Shown here: positions 49,164 through 58,374 of the stretch, piece after piece
How the letters are laid out: each line of letters starts with the position of its first letter
How positions within the stretch are numbered: the stretch's first letter is position 1
Source of the DNA: CALFXN01 sp964451935
GTDB taxonomy: Bacteria > Synergistota > Synergistia > Synergistales > Aminobacteriaceae
NCBI GenBank assembly: GCA_964451935.1
Contig: CAYVKE010000005.1
Location: 1 to 64,000, forward strand
Reading direction: 5' to 3'
DNA: 64,000 nucleotides
Program-made: the position numbers and the translations under genes
The notes under the pieces: model-generated
What the model was told of the DNA's origin: nothing
Databases searched by the model: none
Seen by the model: the letters and a program-made list of their open reading frames with translations, nothing else

Positions 49164-50587
49164 CAGCGTTCCCCGGGGCCGCCATCGGCCCCCGGGCCAC
49201 CCTCCTTTCGAATTCCTTCCGTGCGGGCGGCGCCCGATTCCTCGGGCGGACGGTCGGGGAAACGGAACACAAGGAGCGTCCCCCGGCCCGCATCCGATTC
49301 GATCGTCATGGTTCCGTCAAGCAGGGTCATCCGTTCCATCATATTCGCAAGTCCCCGGTGCCCCCGGACCCGCAAATGTTCGAAGTCGAGATCCGGCGTG
49401 AAGCCCGTTCCGTTGTCGCGAATCGTGAAGCGGATGCCTCCGTTTTCGCGTCCGATCTCCGCGGTGATTTCCGTCGCGTTTCCGTGACGAACGGCGTTGG
49501 AAACGGCTTCCTGCAGAATCCGGAAGATCGCGAGCACCCGCTCGGGCGTTGTTTCCACCGTTTCGTCCGCCTCGACGACGACGAGGACGCCGAACGTTCG
49601 CGAGAGACGGTCCGCGAGCCCGGTCAGCGCTGCCGCGACTCCAAGCTCCAGCCAGGGCGGGGACAACTCGTCGCACATCGCCCGAAGCTCCCGGACGGCG
49701 GATTGCGCCGTTTCCTCGACGAGATTCAGATGCCGCCCCCGCTCCTCTTCGGCGCCGGGCATCCGGTAGAGACGCACCTGCTGGATCATCGCCGTGATGT
49801 CCTGCAGCGGTCCGTCGTGCAGTTCCCGCGCGATGCGGCGCTTCTCGTCCTCCTGCACCCGGACGATGTCCGTCACGTACCGGTTCCGCAGGTCGTTCCG
49901 CTCGATGGCCGCAGTCGCCAGACGGTGCAACGCGTGCCGGATCCGTCCGACCTCGAGCACCGCCTGCGGATCGTCCGCCCTCGGGAGGTCCCGTCCCAGA
50001 CGCAGCGCGGAAATTTCCACGTCCATATTCCGCAGCGGAACGATGAGCCATCTCCAGAGCGCCCAGATCGCGAGAAGGCTCGCAAGCGTCATCAGAACGA
50101 TCAGGATCGGCCAGAGATGCCCGATCCGGACGAGCGGCCCGAGCAACTGGTTCCACGCGACGGCCGCAACGACATACCGCGACCCCTCGTCGACGGGATA
50201 GACCGCGATCGTATACCGTTCCCCCTGCTTGTCCCGGACCTCGACGGCCTTTCCGAACGGCAGTTCGGGACGCCAGAGCGCCGCCAGATTCCGCACGCCG
50301 GGCGACGCCATCAGGACCTTGCCGTCCGCCGCGAGGACGGCGACCCATCCGGGAAGCGACGGCCCCCAGGAAAAAATCCGGAAGCGGTGCATATCGGTCG
50401 GAAAATACGGACCGGCGTCCCGACTGATCCGGGACGCCACGTTTTCCGCCAGGTCTTCCACGTAGGAGCGTGCGACGAACTCGACCGCCCACTGGTGATG
50501 CACGAGGCCGAACCCGGCGACGAGGAGCACGGCGAACATGGGCAGCAGAATGGCCAGGGTCAGGACGACGAGGAGATGTCGCCTCAT
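49163..50587 (-). CDS. Sensor histidine kinase (NarL-system, HisKA_3)
   Basis: 474-aa kinase. Two membrane helices (about 5-28 and 158-182) flank a periplasmic sensor domain with no recognised ligand fold, followed by a HAMP-like linker. The dimerisation helix has phospho-acceptor H257 in RIARELHDGPLQD, then the HATPase_c domain (about 350-450, EAVSNAVRHGNA, DNGTGF, GLANMMERM). Overlaps the response regulator by 4 bp. Confidence 0.93.
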   Translation of the reverse strand: MRRHLLVVLTLAILLPMFAVLLVAGFGLVHHQWAVEFVARSYVEDLAENVASRISRDAGPYFPTDMHRFRIFSWGPSLPGWVAVLAADGKVLMASPGVRNLAALWRPELPFGKAVEVRDKQGERYTIAVYPVDEGSRYVVAAVAWNQLLGPLVRIGHLWPILIVLMTLASLLAIWALWRWLIVPLRNMDVEISALRLGRDLPRADDPQAVLEVGRIRHALHRLATAAIERNDLRNRYVTDIVRVQEDEKRRIARELHDGPLQDITAMIQQVRLYRMPGAEEERGRHLNLVEETAQSAVRELRAMCDELSPPWLELGVAAALTGLADRLSRTFGVLVVVEADETVETTPERVLAIFRILQEAVSNAVRHGNATEITAEIGRENGGIRFTIRDNGTGFTPDLDFEHLRVRGHRGLANMMERMTLLDGTMTIESDAGRGTLLVFRFPDRPPEESGAARTEGIRKEGGPGADGGPGER

Positions 50588-51219
50588 TCAAGCAGTTCCT
50601 CGAGCGTCACCACGCCGTATTTCAGCGCCAGAAGCAGGGCTTCCGTCTTGTTTCGCGCGCCGAGTTTGTCGTAGATCGAGGCGAGATGCGTCTGAACGGT
50701 CCGTTCGCTGATGAACAGGTCGGACGCGACCTCCTTGCTGGAAAGCCCTTTCGCCGCGAGAATGAGGACTTCGCGCTCCCGGACGGAAAGGGGTTCGGGC
50801 GTGAAATCGCGGTCTCCGACCGCGGACGCGACCTCTGGGTCAAGATAGAGCCCGCCGCGCGCGACGGTTTGGATCGCGCGGGCCAGGTTGTCCGGGGTGA
50901 CCGTTTTGAGGACGAATCCCTTGGCCCCGGCCCGCAACGACGCCAGGACATACTGCTGCGCGTCGTAGGACGTGAGCATGACCACGGCGACGGGGAGTCC
51001 GGCCTCCTTGATCTGACGCGCGACCGTCACGCCATCGGCTCCGGGCATCCGGATATCGAGAAGCGCCACGTCGGGCTGCAGTTTCGAAACAAGCTCCCAG
51101 GCCGCGACGCCGTCTTCCGCCTCTCCGACCAGCTCGATCCCGGTTTCCTTCTGAAGATATGCCGACAGTCCGGCCCGCGTCAGCGGATGATCATCTGCAA
51201 GCAGCACTCGTATTGTCAT
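50584..51219 (-). CDS. NarL/FixJ-family response regulator
   Basis: 211 aa: a receiver (1-120, acidic pair D9-D10, phospho-acceptor D55 in VALLDIRMPG, MLTSYDA, FVLKTV) and a LuxR-type helix-turn-helix (about 145-205, LSVREREVLILAAKGLSSKEVA, SERTVQTHLASIYDKLG). ATG at 51219 behind AGGAGGGG. The stimulus and regulon are unknown. Confidence 0.94.
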   Translation of the reverse strand: MTIRVLLADDHPLTRAGLSAYLQKETGIELVGEAEDGVAAWELVSKLQPDVALLDIRMPGADGVTVARQIKEAGLPVAVVMLTSYDAQQYVLASLRAGAKGFVLKTVTPDNLARAIQTVARGGLYLDPEVASAVGDRDFTPEPLSVREREVLILAAKGLSSKEVASDLFISERTVQTHLASIYDKLGARNKTEALLLALKYGVVTLEELLE

Positions 51220-51315
51220 GGACGCCCCTCCTGCTCCTATATTCGCTGTATTCCATTCCCAATGGTAGCAATCATACCCCGTAGGAGCATCCGCAATCAT
51301 ACCGACGAAAGCAGG

Positions 51316-51894
51316 CTATTCCTGAAGTCCCAGCCCAAGTTCCCTTTCGACGGGACGCATCGCCTCGATAACGCCCTGAATGAGATCGTCGAGCTGAACG
51401 CCCATCATATCCGCTCCCTTCAGGATCAGGTCCCGGTCGACGCCGCGCGCGAACGCCTTGTCCTTCCATTTCTTCTTCACCGATTTGACCTCGAGATCCG
51501 ACAGGGAGCGGCTCGGGCGGACAAGTGCGGCCGTGATGACCATTCCGGTGAGTTCGTCGATCGTGAAAAGCGTCTTCTCCATCGGGCTCTTCGGCTCGAC
51601 ATCGGAACAGATTCCCCAGCCGTGGGCCTCGACGGCCCGGGCGATCTCCTCGGGGTACCCCTCGGCGCGAAGCCATTTCGCCCCTTCCTTCGTGTGAAGG
51701 TGCGGCGTCGCCTGCATTTCCTCCCAGTCGATGTCGTGGATCAATCCGGCTATTCCCCAGAGTTCCTCGTCGGCGCCGGCCTTCCGGGCGAACCATCGCA
51801 TCGTGGCCTCGACGGCCAGCGCATGCCGGATGTGCCCCTCGTCCCTGTTGTGCTTCCGGAGAAGCTCAAGCGTTGCGGATCGTGAAAGTTCCAT
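51316..51894 (-). CDS. HD-domain hydrolase
   Basis: 192-aa metal-dependent phosphohydrolase. An early His (EGHIRHALAVEA), the HD pair in GLIHDIDWEEM, HLHTKEGAKWL and a late Asp (TIDELTGMVI) outline the active site. Related proteins are uncharacterised putative hydrolases. ATG behind GGGAGGGAA. It lies 96 bp upstream of the response regulator gene. Confidence 0.88.
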   Translation of the reverse strand: MELSRSATLELLRKHNRDEGHIRHALAVEATMRWFARKAGADEELWGIAGLIHDIDWEEMQATPHLHTKEGAKWLRAEGYPEEIARAVEAHGWGICSDVEPKSPMEKTLFTIDELTGMVITAALVRPSRSLSDLEVKSVKKKWKDKAFARGVDRDLILKGADMMGVQLDDLIQGVIEAMRPVERELGLGLQE

Positions 51895-51942
51895 CTGTCG
51901 TTCCCTCCCTGAAATAATGTCCGTTTTCCGTCCGGTCCCGGT

Positions 51943-52428
51943 TCATTCGAGACACGGAGCCATCGCGTCGAGCACGGCGTCCGGAAGGCGTTCGACGGAA
52001 AGCGCGGCCTGCGTTCGCAGTTCGACGGCGAGGGGGTCGGGATAGGACCGTACGAATACGATCCGCCGTATCCCCGCGTTGATGATGGCTTTCGTGCAGA
52101 AGGAACACGGTTCGTGCGTGCAGTAGATCGTCGCCCCCGACGTGGGGGCTCCTGTCGAGGCCGCCTGGACGATCGCGTTGATCTCGGCGTGAGAGCCGCG
52201 GCAGATCTCGTGCCGCTCTCCCGACGGGACGCCCAGAAGCTCGCGCAGGCACCCGACCTCGCCGCAATGCGGCAACCCTTTCGGAGCGCCGTTATACCCG
52301 GTGCTGATGATCTGCATGTCCCTCGCGATCACGGCGCCAACCTGACGCCGCAGACAGGTGCTGCGCGTCGCCGCGACGGCGGCGACCATCATGAAGTACG
52401 TATCCCAGTCCGGACGCTTGCTGCGCAT
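51943..52428 (-). CDS. dCMP deaminase
   Basis: 161-aa zinc deaminase making dUMP for thymidylate synthesis (ComEB type). Zinc-binding HAE in GSHAEINAIVQAA and PCSFC in THEPCSFCTKAIINAG, with substrate motifs CLRRQVGAVIARD and GYNGAPKGLPHC. ATG at 52428 is nine bases after AGGGG; 52446 is less favoured. Confidence 0.94.
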   Translation of the reverse strand: MRSKRPDWDTYFMMVAAVAATRSTCLRRQVGAVIARDMQIISTGYNGAPKGLPHCGEVGCLRELLGVPSGERHEICRGSHAEINAIVQAASTGAPTSGATIYCTHEPCSFCTKAIINAGIRRIVFVRSYPDPLAVELRTQAALSVERLPDAVLDAMAPCLE

Positions 52429-52535
52429 CCTGTCCGCCCCTTTCATTCACTGCATGCATGCATTATAGCATCGGCATACGGAACCTCCCCTTTTGTGCTA
52501 GAGTGATACAGCTTCGGAAGGGAGCGGATCCATTC

Positions 52536-53792
52536 GTGTTGTCCGTTCTGAAAAGACGGAGTATTCTTTCGTGGTGTCTCTACGATGTCGGCAATTCGGC
52601 CTTCGCGACGACCATCATGGCCGCCGTCCTTCCGGTGTACTATCGGGAAGTGGCCGCAGCGTCGCTGCCGGGGACGCTTCCGACGGTGTCGTGGGGCTAC
52701 GCCTCGGCCGGAGCGCTCCTGATCGGCGCCGCGATAGCCCCGATACTCGGCGCGGTCGCGGATATCCGCGCGTCGAAAAAACGCTTCCTGGCGCTGTTCA
52801 CGCTCCTGGGCGTCCTCGCGTCGGCGGGGCTCTGGTTCGTCGGCCCCGGAGACTGGGCCCCCGCGCTCACGCTGTATATGCTCGGGTCCATCGGTTTTTC
52901 CGCGTCGATCATTTTTTACGACGCGCTGTTGCCCTCCCTGGTCCCCGCCCACCTGGGCGACGAGGTCTCCTCCCTGGGGTACGCGCTCGGGTATCTCGGC
53001 GGCGGCGTTCTCCTCGCCGTCAACGCCGCCATGATCGCGTGGATTCCGGGAACGCTCGGCGTCCGTCTCTCTTTCGTGAGCGTCGCGGTCTGGTGGGGGC
53101 TCTTCTCCCTTCCTCTCCTTCGCAACGTTCGGGAGCCCGTGTCCGCGACATTCCGCCCGGGAGAGCGATCGTCGGTTTCCGAAGGCTTCCGCCGTCTGCG
53201 GCAAACCTTCTTCCGGGTGCGCGCGCACAGGGATCTCTTCGTCTTTCTCCTCGCCTTCTGGCTCTATAATGACGGCGTCGGGACCATCATCCACATGGCG
53301 GCGATCTACGGCTCGCAGTTGGGAATCCCGATGGGGCAGCTCGTCGGCGCGCTGTTGCTGACGCAGTTCGTCGGCGTTCCCTGCGCCGTCCTCTTCGGAG
53401 TCCTCGCAGGCCGCATCGGCAGCAAGCGGGCGATTTTCCTCGGGCTTTCCGGATACGTCGCCATCTCGGTCGGAGCCGTCTTTCTCACGCAAACGTGGCA
53501 CTTCTGGCTTCTGGCCGCCGGAGTCGGCGTCGTGCAGGGGGGAACGCAGGCCATCAGCAGAAGCCTGTATGCGTCGATGACGCCTCGGGGACAGAGCGCA
53601 GAGTTTTTCGGGTTCTACGACATCTCCGGAAAGTTCGCTGGGGTCATGGGCCCGGCCCTTTTCGGGTTTGTCTCGCAGGCGACCGGTTCCATGAGGCTCG
53701 GCATCGCGGTGGTCGCGTTGACCTTCGTTGGGGGAATGATGTTGTTGCAGTGCGTCGATGAAGTCCGGGGCCGTCGCTCCGTCGGCGGATAG
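52536..53792 (+). CDS. MFS transporter, UMF1/Atg22-like
   Basis: 418-aa permease with about 12 helices. The N-terminal signature LSWCLYDVGNSAFATTIM and the central FLLAFWLYNDGVGTIIHMAAIYG mark the UMF1 (Atg22-like) family. Substrate unknown; amino-acid or small-molecule efflux is likely. GTG at 52536 follows GGGAG at 11 bases, and a longer start (52458) is unsupported. Followed by the deacetylase after 6 bp. Confidence 0.9.
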   Translation: MLSVLKRRSILSWCLYDVGNSAFATTIMAAVLPVYYREVAAASLPGTLPTVSWGYASAGALLIGAAIAPILGAVADIRASKKRFLALFTLLGVLASAGLWFVGPGDWAPALTLYMLGSIGFSASIIFYDALLPSLVPAHLGDEVSSLGYALGYLGGGVLLAVNAAMIAWIPGTLGVRLSFVSVAVWWGLFSLPLLRNVREPVSATFRPGERSSVSEGFRRLRQTFFRVRAHRDLFVFLLAFWLYNDGVGTIIHMAAIYGSQLGIPMGQLVGALLLTQFVGVPCAVLFGVLAGRIGSKRAIFLGLSGYVAISVGAVFLTQTWHFWLLAAGVGVVQGGTQAISRSLYASMTPRGQSAEFFGFYDISGKFAGVMGPALFGFVSQATGSMRLGIAVVALTFVGGMMLLQCVDEVRGRRSVGG

Positions 53793-53798
53793 ATCCGA

Positions 53799-54515
53799 AT
53801 GAACGGACGAATCGACCGTTTTGCGCGCGCTTTGCTCGCTTTGCTCGCAGCGCTTTTCGGCTTCCTTCTCACGCTCGCGGGCGCCGGCGAAGCGTTTCGT
53901 CTCGACAAGACCGTGGCGCTCACGTTCGATGACGGTCCGCACGGGGAGAAGACGCTCGAACTTCTGCGGGTTCTTTCCGACGAGGAGGTGAAGGCGTCAT
54001 TCTTCGTCGTCGGCAAGCAGGCCGCGTTCAACCGCCAGGTGTTGCGCCGAATACGCGATATGGGACATACGATCGCAAACCACTCCTATACCCACCCGAA
54101 CCTGACGGAGCTTTCGCCCGCGGCCGCGCGCGACGAATACGCGGCCTGTTCCGAACTCATCCGCGACGTCACGGGGCAAACGCCGCGCTTCTGCCGCCCC
54201 CCCGGCGGCAGGACGAACGCCGCCGTCGAAAGGGCGGGCAGGGAGGAAGGGCTGCAAACGGTGTATTGGACCGTCAACAGCCGCGATTACACCGATCTTC
54301 CGCCGGAGGTAATCGCCCGAAAAGTCGCCGGCCTCGTACGGCCCGGAGGCGTCGTTCTCCTGCACGACGGCGTGACCGCGACCATCGGGGCGCTCCCGGC
54401 GATCATCCGGGACCTCAGAAAAAAGGGGTATCGTTTCGTGACGCTTGACGAGCTTTTCCCGGCCCCGGAGAACCGGAAGGCCGGCGCCCGCAGACGGGGA
54501 GGGAGCGGTTCATGA
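53799..54515 (+). CDS. Polysaccharide deacetylase (NodB domain)
   Basis: 238-aa exported metal-dependent deacetylase. An N-terminal signal or anchor helix (about 8-30) precedes the NodB motifs: TFDDGPH (D44-D45), HSYTHP (H95, H99), RPPGGR, and the C-terminal HDG. It likely removes N-acetyl groups from peptidoglycan or an exopolysaccharide. The stop overlaps the asparaginase ATG. Confidence 0.93.
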   Translation: MNGRIDRFARALLALLAALFGFLLTLAGAGEAFRLDKTVALTFDDGPHGEKTLELLRVLSDEEVKASFFVVGKQAAFNRQVLRRIRDMGHTIANHSYTHPNLTELSPAAARDEYAACSELIRDVTGQTPRFCRPPGGRTNAAVERAGREEGLQTVYWTVNSRDYTDLPPEVIARKVAGLVRPGGVVLLHDGVTATIGALPAIIRDLRKKGYRFVTLDELFPAPENRKAGARRRGGSGS

Positions 54516-55537
54516 GATTCTGCGTCATCTCAACGGGAGGAACCATCGCGTCAAGCCCCGGCGACGAGGGGCTCACGCCGACGATGCGGGGGGAACAGCT
54601 GCTCTCCCACATCCCGGATCTTCAGCGTTCGGGGTCCGTTTCCGTCGTGGACCTCCTCTCGAAAGACAGTTCGAACATGCACCCGGATGACTGGGTGCGC
54701 ATCGCGCGATGCATCCTGGAACGGCGCGACGAAGCCGACGGATTCCTGATTCTCCACGGAACAGATACGATGGCGTACACCGCGTCGGCGCTCTCGTACA
54801 TGCTTCTGGGCTTCGACCGTCCCGTCGTCCTGACGGGATCGATGCATCCGATCGACGTTCCCGGAACCGACGCGATCGACAACGTCCGCGATTCCCTGCT
54901 CTTCGTGCGCGAGCTGACGAAACGGGGGCAGATGGGCGTGTCCATCTCTTTCGGAGGGCTCCTCATCCACGGGCCGAGGTCGCAGAAGATCCTGAGTCAC
55001 ACGCAGACGGCGTTTTCGAGCATCAACTACCCCGTCGTCGGAACGATGGACGGCGAAGGACCATCGCTCCGGCATCGCCCCGAATTCGCATCCGCAGCGA
55101 GCGCGCCGTTTCTCCGGGGAGACGCGCCGTTCCGGATGGAGCGCTCCATACTGCTCGTCACGCTCTTCCCGGGCTTCCTCGCGCGGCACCTCGAGGCCGC
55201 GGTCGCGATGCAACCGAAAGCCATCGTCGTCGAGGCGCTCGGAATGGGGGGCGTCCCGTATCTCGGCGAGAGCCTGCTCCCACCGATCGAGCACGCGCGG
55301 AACCATTCGATCCCGGTCGTGATCACGACGCAGTGCGTCTACGGCGGCGTCGACCTGAGCGTCTACGAGGTCGGACGAAAAACGCTCCGGATGGGCGTGA
55401 TCTCGGGAAAGGACATGAGCCGCGAGGCGATCATCACGAAGCTCATGCTGCTTCTCCCGCATCTTCCCGAAGGCGATTCCGACGCGCTTCGCGAGAGCTT
55501 CCACGCGCCCCTGTGCGACGAGGTCAGCCGTGACTGA
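54512..55537 (+). CDS. ansA: Type I (cytoplasmic) asparaginase
   Basis: 341-aa L-asparaginase giving aspartate and ammonia. Catalytic Thr11 in STGGTIASS, the second triad T84-D85 in LHGTDTMAYTAS, and the GSMHPIDVPGTDAIDN block. No signal peptide, so cytoplasmic. ATG behind GGGGAGGGAG with a 4-bp overlap. Feeds amino-acid fermentation. Confidence 0.93.
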   Translation: MRFCVISTGGTIASSPGDEGLTPTMRGEQLLSHIPDLQRSGSVSVVDLLSKDSSNMHPDDWVRIARCILERRDEADGFLILHGTDTMAYTASALSYMLLGFDRPVVLTGSMHPIDVPGTDAIDNVRDSLLFVRELTKRGQMGVSISFGGLLIHGPRSQKILSHTQTAFSSINYPVVGTMDGEGPSLRHRPEFASAASAPFLRGDAPFRMERSILLVTLFPGFLARHLEAAVAMQPKAIVVEALGMGGVPYLGESLLPPIEHARNHSIPVVITTQCVYGGVDLSVYEVGRKTLRMGVISGKDMSREAIITKLMLLLPHLPEGDSDALRESFHAPLCDEVSRD

Positions 55538-55652
55538 CAGATGCCCTTGAACGACATGCCCGGCCAGTAACTCGCGTCGTTCACCGCGAAAAACGTCAAG
55601 AGCGAATAACCGTGAATGCGCGGCGCCAATTCGGCTCGGCTCCGCTGCAAAA

Positions 55653-56495
55653 TCAGCCGCGAAACACCGCCGTCGCACACGTCGCAAGCAGATGTTCCAT
55701 CTTCAGATCGGATCGGATCCCGAACCGGGAAAGACAGAAGTCGTATTTCGTCGGATCTTCCGGGCAAATCGCGGCGAAGGCTTCAGTGATCTCCCGGCAG
55801 GCCCGGAGATCCGCCTGCGATCGGGACGTGAAGCCGAGCGTTCGCCCGATGCGGAAGATGTGCGTGTCCACGGGCATCATGAGGGAGGACGGCGGAACGC
55901 CGGCCCAGCCGCCGGGGTCGACGGCGTCCCGGCGCGACATCCATTTGATGTACAGGAAGAGGCGCTTGCACGCGCTCCCGTCCGCAGGAGACGGGAGCAG
56001 AAAGGAATCGTTCATTTCCCCGCCCTTCCTGAGGATCGAGACGAAGGTCTCCGTCGCCCGGACAATATCGCTCCCTCCTGCCAGGGCGGCGTGGAAACAC
56101 GCTCCGAGACTCCCCCGCTCGCCGATGGCGCGGGCGGCGCCCCGAAGCAGATCGGCGACCGAGTCTCCCGACGTGAAACGGTGGCGGAATCCGGCGTACA
56201 GTTCCCGAAGGTCGCGATCCGTCATCGCGCAAAGCGCCTTTCTCGGGGCGGGCGACAGCGGGGAAAGAACGCGCGAGACGCTCCGCGAAATGGAAGCGGC
56301 CCGTCCGTATGCGAGGCACGATGCGACGAGCCCCGCAATCTCGCGATCCCCGGGGTCGTCGAACGCATAGAGCGCCTCGACCGGATCCGGCGGAACGTAT
56401 TCCCGCCGCGTATAGTCGTCGTACAGTTCGTCGAAAAGGACCCGGAGGCGACGAGCGGCCTCCGGGTCCGGAACGTTGTTTCGCTCTTGCGCCAC
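55653..56495 (-). CDS. TIGR02757 family protein
   Basis: 280-aa protein of the TIGR02757 (DUF2400) family, recognised by YDDYTRREYVPPDPVEALY, LVASCLAYGRAASI, CKRLFLYIKWMSRRDAVDPG-like and MPVDTHIFRIGRTLGFTSR sequences. Helix-hairpin-helix resemblance suggests nucleic-acid binding; the function is unknown. GTG at 56495 lies 8 bp after the fprA stop. It is co-transcribed with fprA. Confidence 0.85.
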   Translation of the reverse strand: MAQERNNVPDPEAARRLRVLFDELYDDYTRREYVPPDPVEALYAFDDPGDREIAGLVASCLAYGRAASISRSVSRVLSPLSPAPRKALCAMTDRDLRELYAGFRHRFTSGDSVADLLRGAARAIGERGSLGACFHAALAGGSDIVRATETFVSILRKGGEMNDSFLLPSPADGSACKRLFLYIKWMSRRDAVDPGGWAGVPPSSLMMPVDTHIFRIGRTLGFTSRSQADLRACREITEAFAAICPEDPTKYDFCLSRFGIRSDLKMEHLLATCATAVFRG

Positions 56496-56503
56496 GAGTC
56501 CGC

Positions 56504-57706
56504 TTACCCCGGCGTCGATTCCACGATCGCACGGCCGATCGTCCGCCCCATTTCGAAGCACCGGACGAGATCTTCCGCCTTCGGAACGTACTTCACGCGG
56601 ATGCCCGGGTGAACCACGGCGACCTTCATCGCTTCGAGTTCGGCGTTCAGCAGCTTCAGCGACTCGCCGCCCCAGCCATAGGAGCCGAAAGCCGCGCCGA
56701 CCTTGCCCGTCGGACGCAGTCCCTTCACGTAGCACAACGTATCCGCCATCCGCGGAAGATATCCGTTGTTCAACGTCGGCGAACCGAGCACGAGCCCCTT
56801 CGCCTCGAGAAGCTCCGTGATGACGTCGCTGTGGTGGGATACGTGAAGGTCCATGGACGTCGTATGGACGCCCTCGCTGATGAGCCCCTCGACGATATGC
56901 GCCGCCATCTTCGCGGTGCTCTGCCACATCGTGTCGAAGACGACGACGGCCTTCCGTTTCGCGAAGCCGGTCGCCCAGCGCCGGTACGCGGCGATGATGT
57001 CCGATACGTGGGACCGCCAGATGACGCCGTGATCGGGCGCGATCATGTCGATATCGAGCTTGAGCTTTTCGATCAGGTCGAGCGCCTTGACCATCATCGG
57101 CGAGTATGGCAGGAGGATGTTCGCGTAATACTTCGCGGCCTGGCGCATCGCCTCGCCGAAGTCCACCTCGTCGTCGAAGCGCTCGCTCGTGGCGTAGTGC
57201 TGCCCGAAGCCGTCGCTCGTGACGAAGAGCCTGTCTTCTTTAATATAGGAAAACATGCTGTCGGGCCAGTGGAGCATCCGCGCCTCGATGAACGTGACGG
57301 TCTTTCCGCCGAGCTGGAGTTCGTCGCCGGTCGAGACGATCTGCACGGGCCAGTCGCGCGGACCGAAATGCGCCTCGACGGCCTCGTGACACGGTTTGCT
57401 CATGAAAATCTTCTCCGGCCGGATCGCCTCGACCATCGCGGGAAGGCTCCCCGTGTGATCCATTTCCGCGTGGTTCACGACGATATAGTCGATCTTCTCC
57501 GGTTCGACGATCTCCCGCACGCGCCGCAGGAGTTCATCCGTATAGGTCGCCTTCGCCGTATCGAAAAGAACGGTTTTCTCGGTCCCTTTCGCGATATACG
57601 CGTTGTAGGTAGAGCCTCTCTCGGTCGAATAGCCGTGAAAGTCCCTGAGCGTCCAGTCGATGACTCCGGCCCAGAATACGTTCGGTTTTATCTCGAGCGG
57701 ATACAT
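56504..57706 (-). CDS. fprA: A-type flavoprotein FprA (oxygen-reducing flavodiiron protein)
   Basis: 400-aa flavodiiron protein reducing O2 to water (or NO) in anaerobes. The N-terminal MBL domain carries the di-iron ligands HAEMDH (about 78-83) and LHWPDSMF, and the C-terminal flavodoxin domain binds FMN (DTMWQSTAKMA, GSPTLNNG, GSYGWGG). ATG at 57706 is ten bases after AGGAGG. It follows the flavin reductase, which may supply electrons. Confidence 0.95.
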   Translation of the reverse strand: MYPLEIKPNVFWAGVIDWTLRDFHGYSTERGSTYNAYIAKGTEKTVLFDTAKATYTDELLRRVREIVEPEKIDYIVVNHAEMDHTGSLPAMVEAIRPEKIFMSKPCHEAVEAHFGPRDWPVQIVSTGDELQLGGKTVTFIEARMLHWPDSMFSYIKEDRLFVTSDGFGQHYATSERFDDEVDFGEAMRQAAKYYANILLPYSPMMVKALDLIEKLKLDIDMIAPDHGVIWRSHVSDIIAAYRRWATGFAKRKAVVVFDTMWQSTAKMAAHIVEGLISEGVHTTSMDLHVSHHSDVITELLEAKGLVLGSPTLNNGYLPRMADTLCYVKGLRPTGKVGAAFGSYGWGGESLKLLNAELEAMKVAVVHPGIRVKYVPKAEDLVRCFEMGRTIGRAIVESTPG

Positions 57707-57723
57707 TCTCGTTTCTCCTCCTG

Positions 57724-58284
57724 TCACTTGAGCGTGTTGAACACGAAGGACGGCGCTTTGTCGGGCGATTTGCCCTTCTTGATGTTGTGGTAGTTCGCGT
57801 ACGTGAGGGGCGTCCCTTCCTTGAGAACCGCCGCCCGCTCCACTTCGCCGATGAAAATCGTATGCGTGTGGACGTCCACGGAGGAAACCACCTTCGCCTC
57901 GATCCCGGCGATCGTATAATCCGTCACGAGCGGCATGCCCGCCTCATCAACCGTATAGGCGCATTCCTTGAATTTGTCGAACTCGCGCCCGCATCGGAAG
58001 CCGAAAACCCCGATGAACTTGAGCGGAACGCTCTCCTCCAGAACGGACACGGAAAAGCGCCCGCTCTTGCGCACAAGTTCGGTCGTGAAGTTCTCCCGGT
58101 GGAGACACGCGGCGATACAGATCGGGTCTCCCGTCACCTGCATCAGCGCGTTGATGATCTGCCCGTTCATCCTGCCCTCGTGGGCCGTGCTCACGATGTA
58201 CACGCCATAATTCAACGTAAACAGCGCCCTCGCGTCGATGCCTCCCTCGCGGCAGACATCGTGTTGCCGCACCTCCATCGTCAT
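57724..58284 (-). CDS. Flavin reductase-domain protein
   Basis: 186-aa FMN-binding split-barrel protein of the flavin-reductase family: YGVYIVSTAHEGRMNGQIINALMQ at the N-terminus, VSVLEESVPLKFIGVFGF and IAGIEAKVVSSVDVHTHTIFIGEV. Related proteins (high molecular weight rubredoxin-like flavin domains) pass electrons to FprA. It starts at 58284 (or 58278) behind AGGAGGGAG, directly after a terminator, so it needs readthrough or a hidden promoter. Confidence 0.9.
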   Translation of the reverse strand: MTMEVRQHDVCREGGIDARALFTLNYGVYIVSTAHEGRMNGQIINALMQVTGDPICIAACLHRENFTTELVRKSGRFSVSVLEESVPLKFIGVFGFRCGREFDKFKECAYTVDEAGMPLVTDYTIAGIEAKVVSSVDVHTHTIFIGEVERAAVLKEGTPLTYANYHNIKKGKSPDKAPSFVFNTLK

Positions 58285-58300
58285 CGCTCCCTCCTGTCAA

Positions 58301-58336
58301 AAAAGGGGACAGGAGACCGTCACGGCTCCTGTCCCC
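58301..58336 (-). terminator. Rho-independent terminator after ferritin
   Basis: A perfect 11-bp outer stem (58326-58336 with 58305-58315), extended by CCG/CGG with one bulge, followed on the minus strand by TTTTTT. It ends only 6 bp before the Shine-Dalgarno of the flavin reductase gene. Confidence 0.9.
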
Positions 58337-58374
58337 CCGTTCGACGCAACCGGATAGAATCGCGGCGCCCGGTT

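Noticed and set aside
45873..49487. Plus-strand open frame of about 1,204 codons
   Set aside because: Antisense to four minus-strand genes including the beta-CASP enzyme; composition of a shadow.
55363..55767. Minus-strand frame containing HGYSLLTFFAVNDASYWPG
   Set aside because: Reads protein-like over a short piece but spans the ends of two convergent genes, has no start signal and matches nothing recognised.
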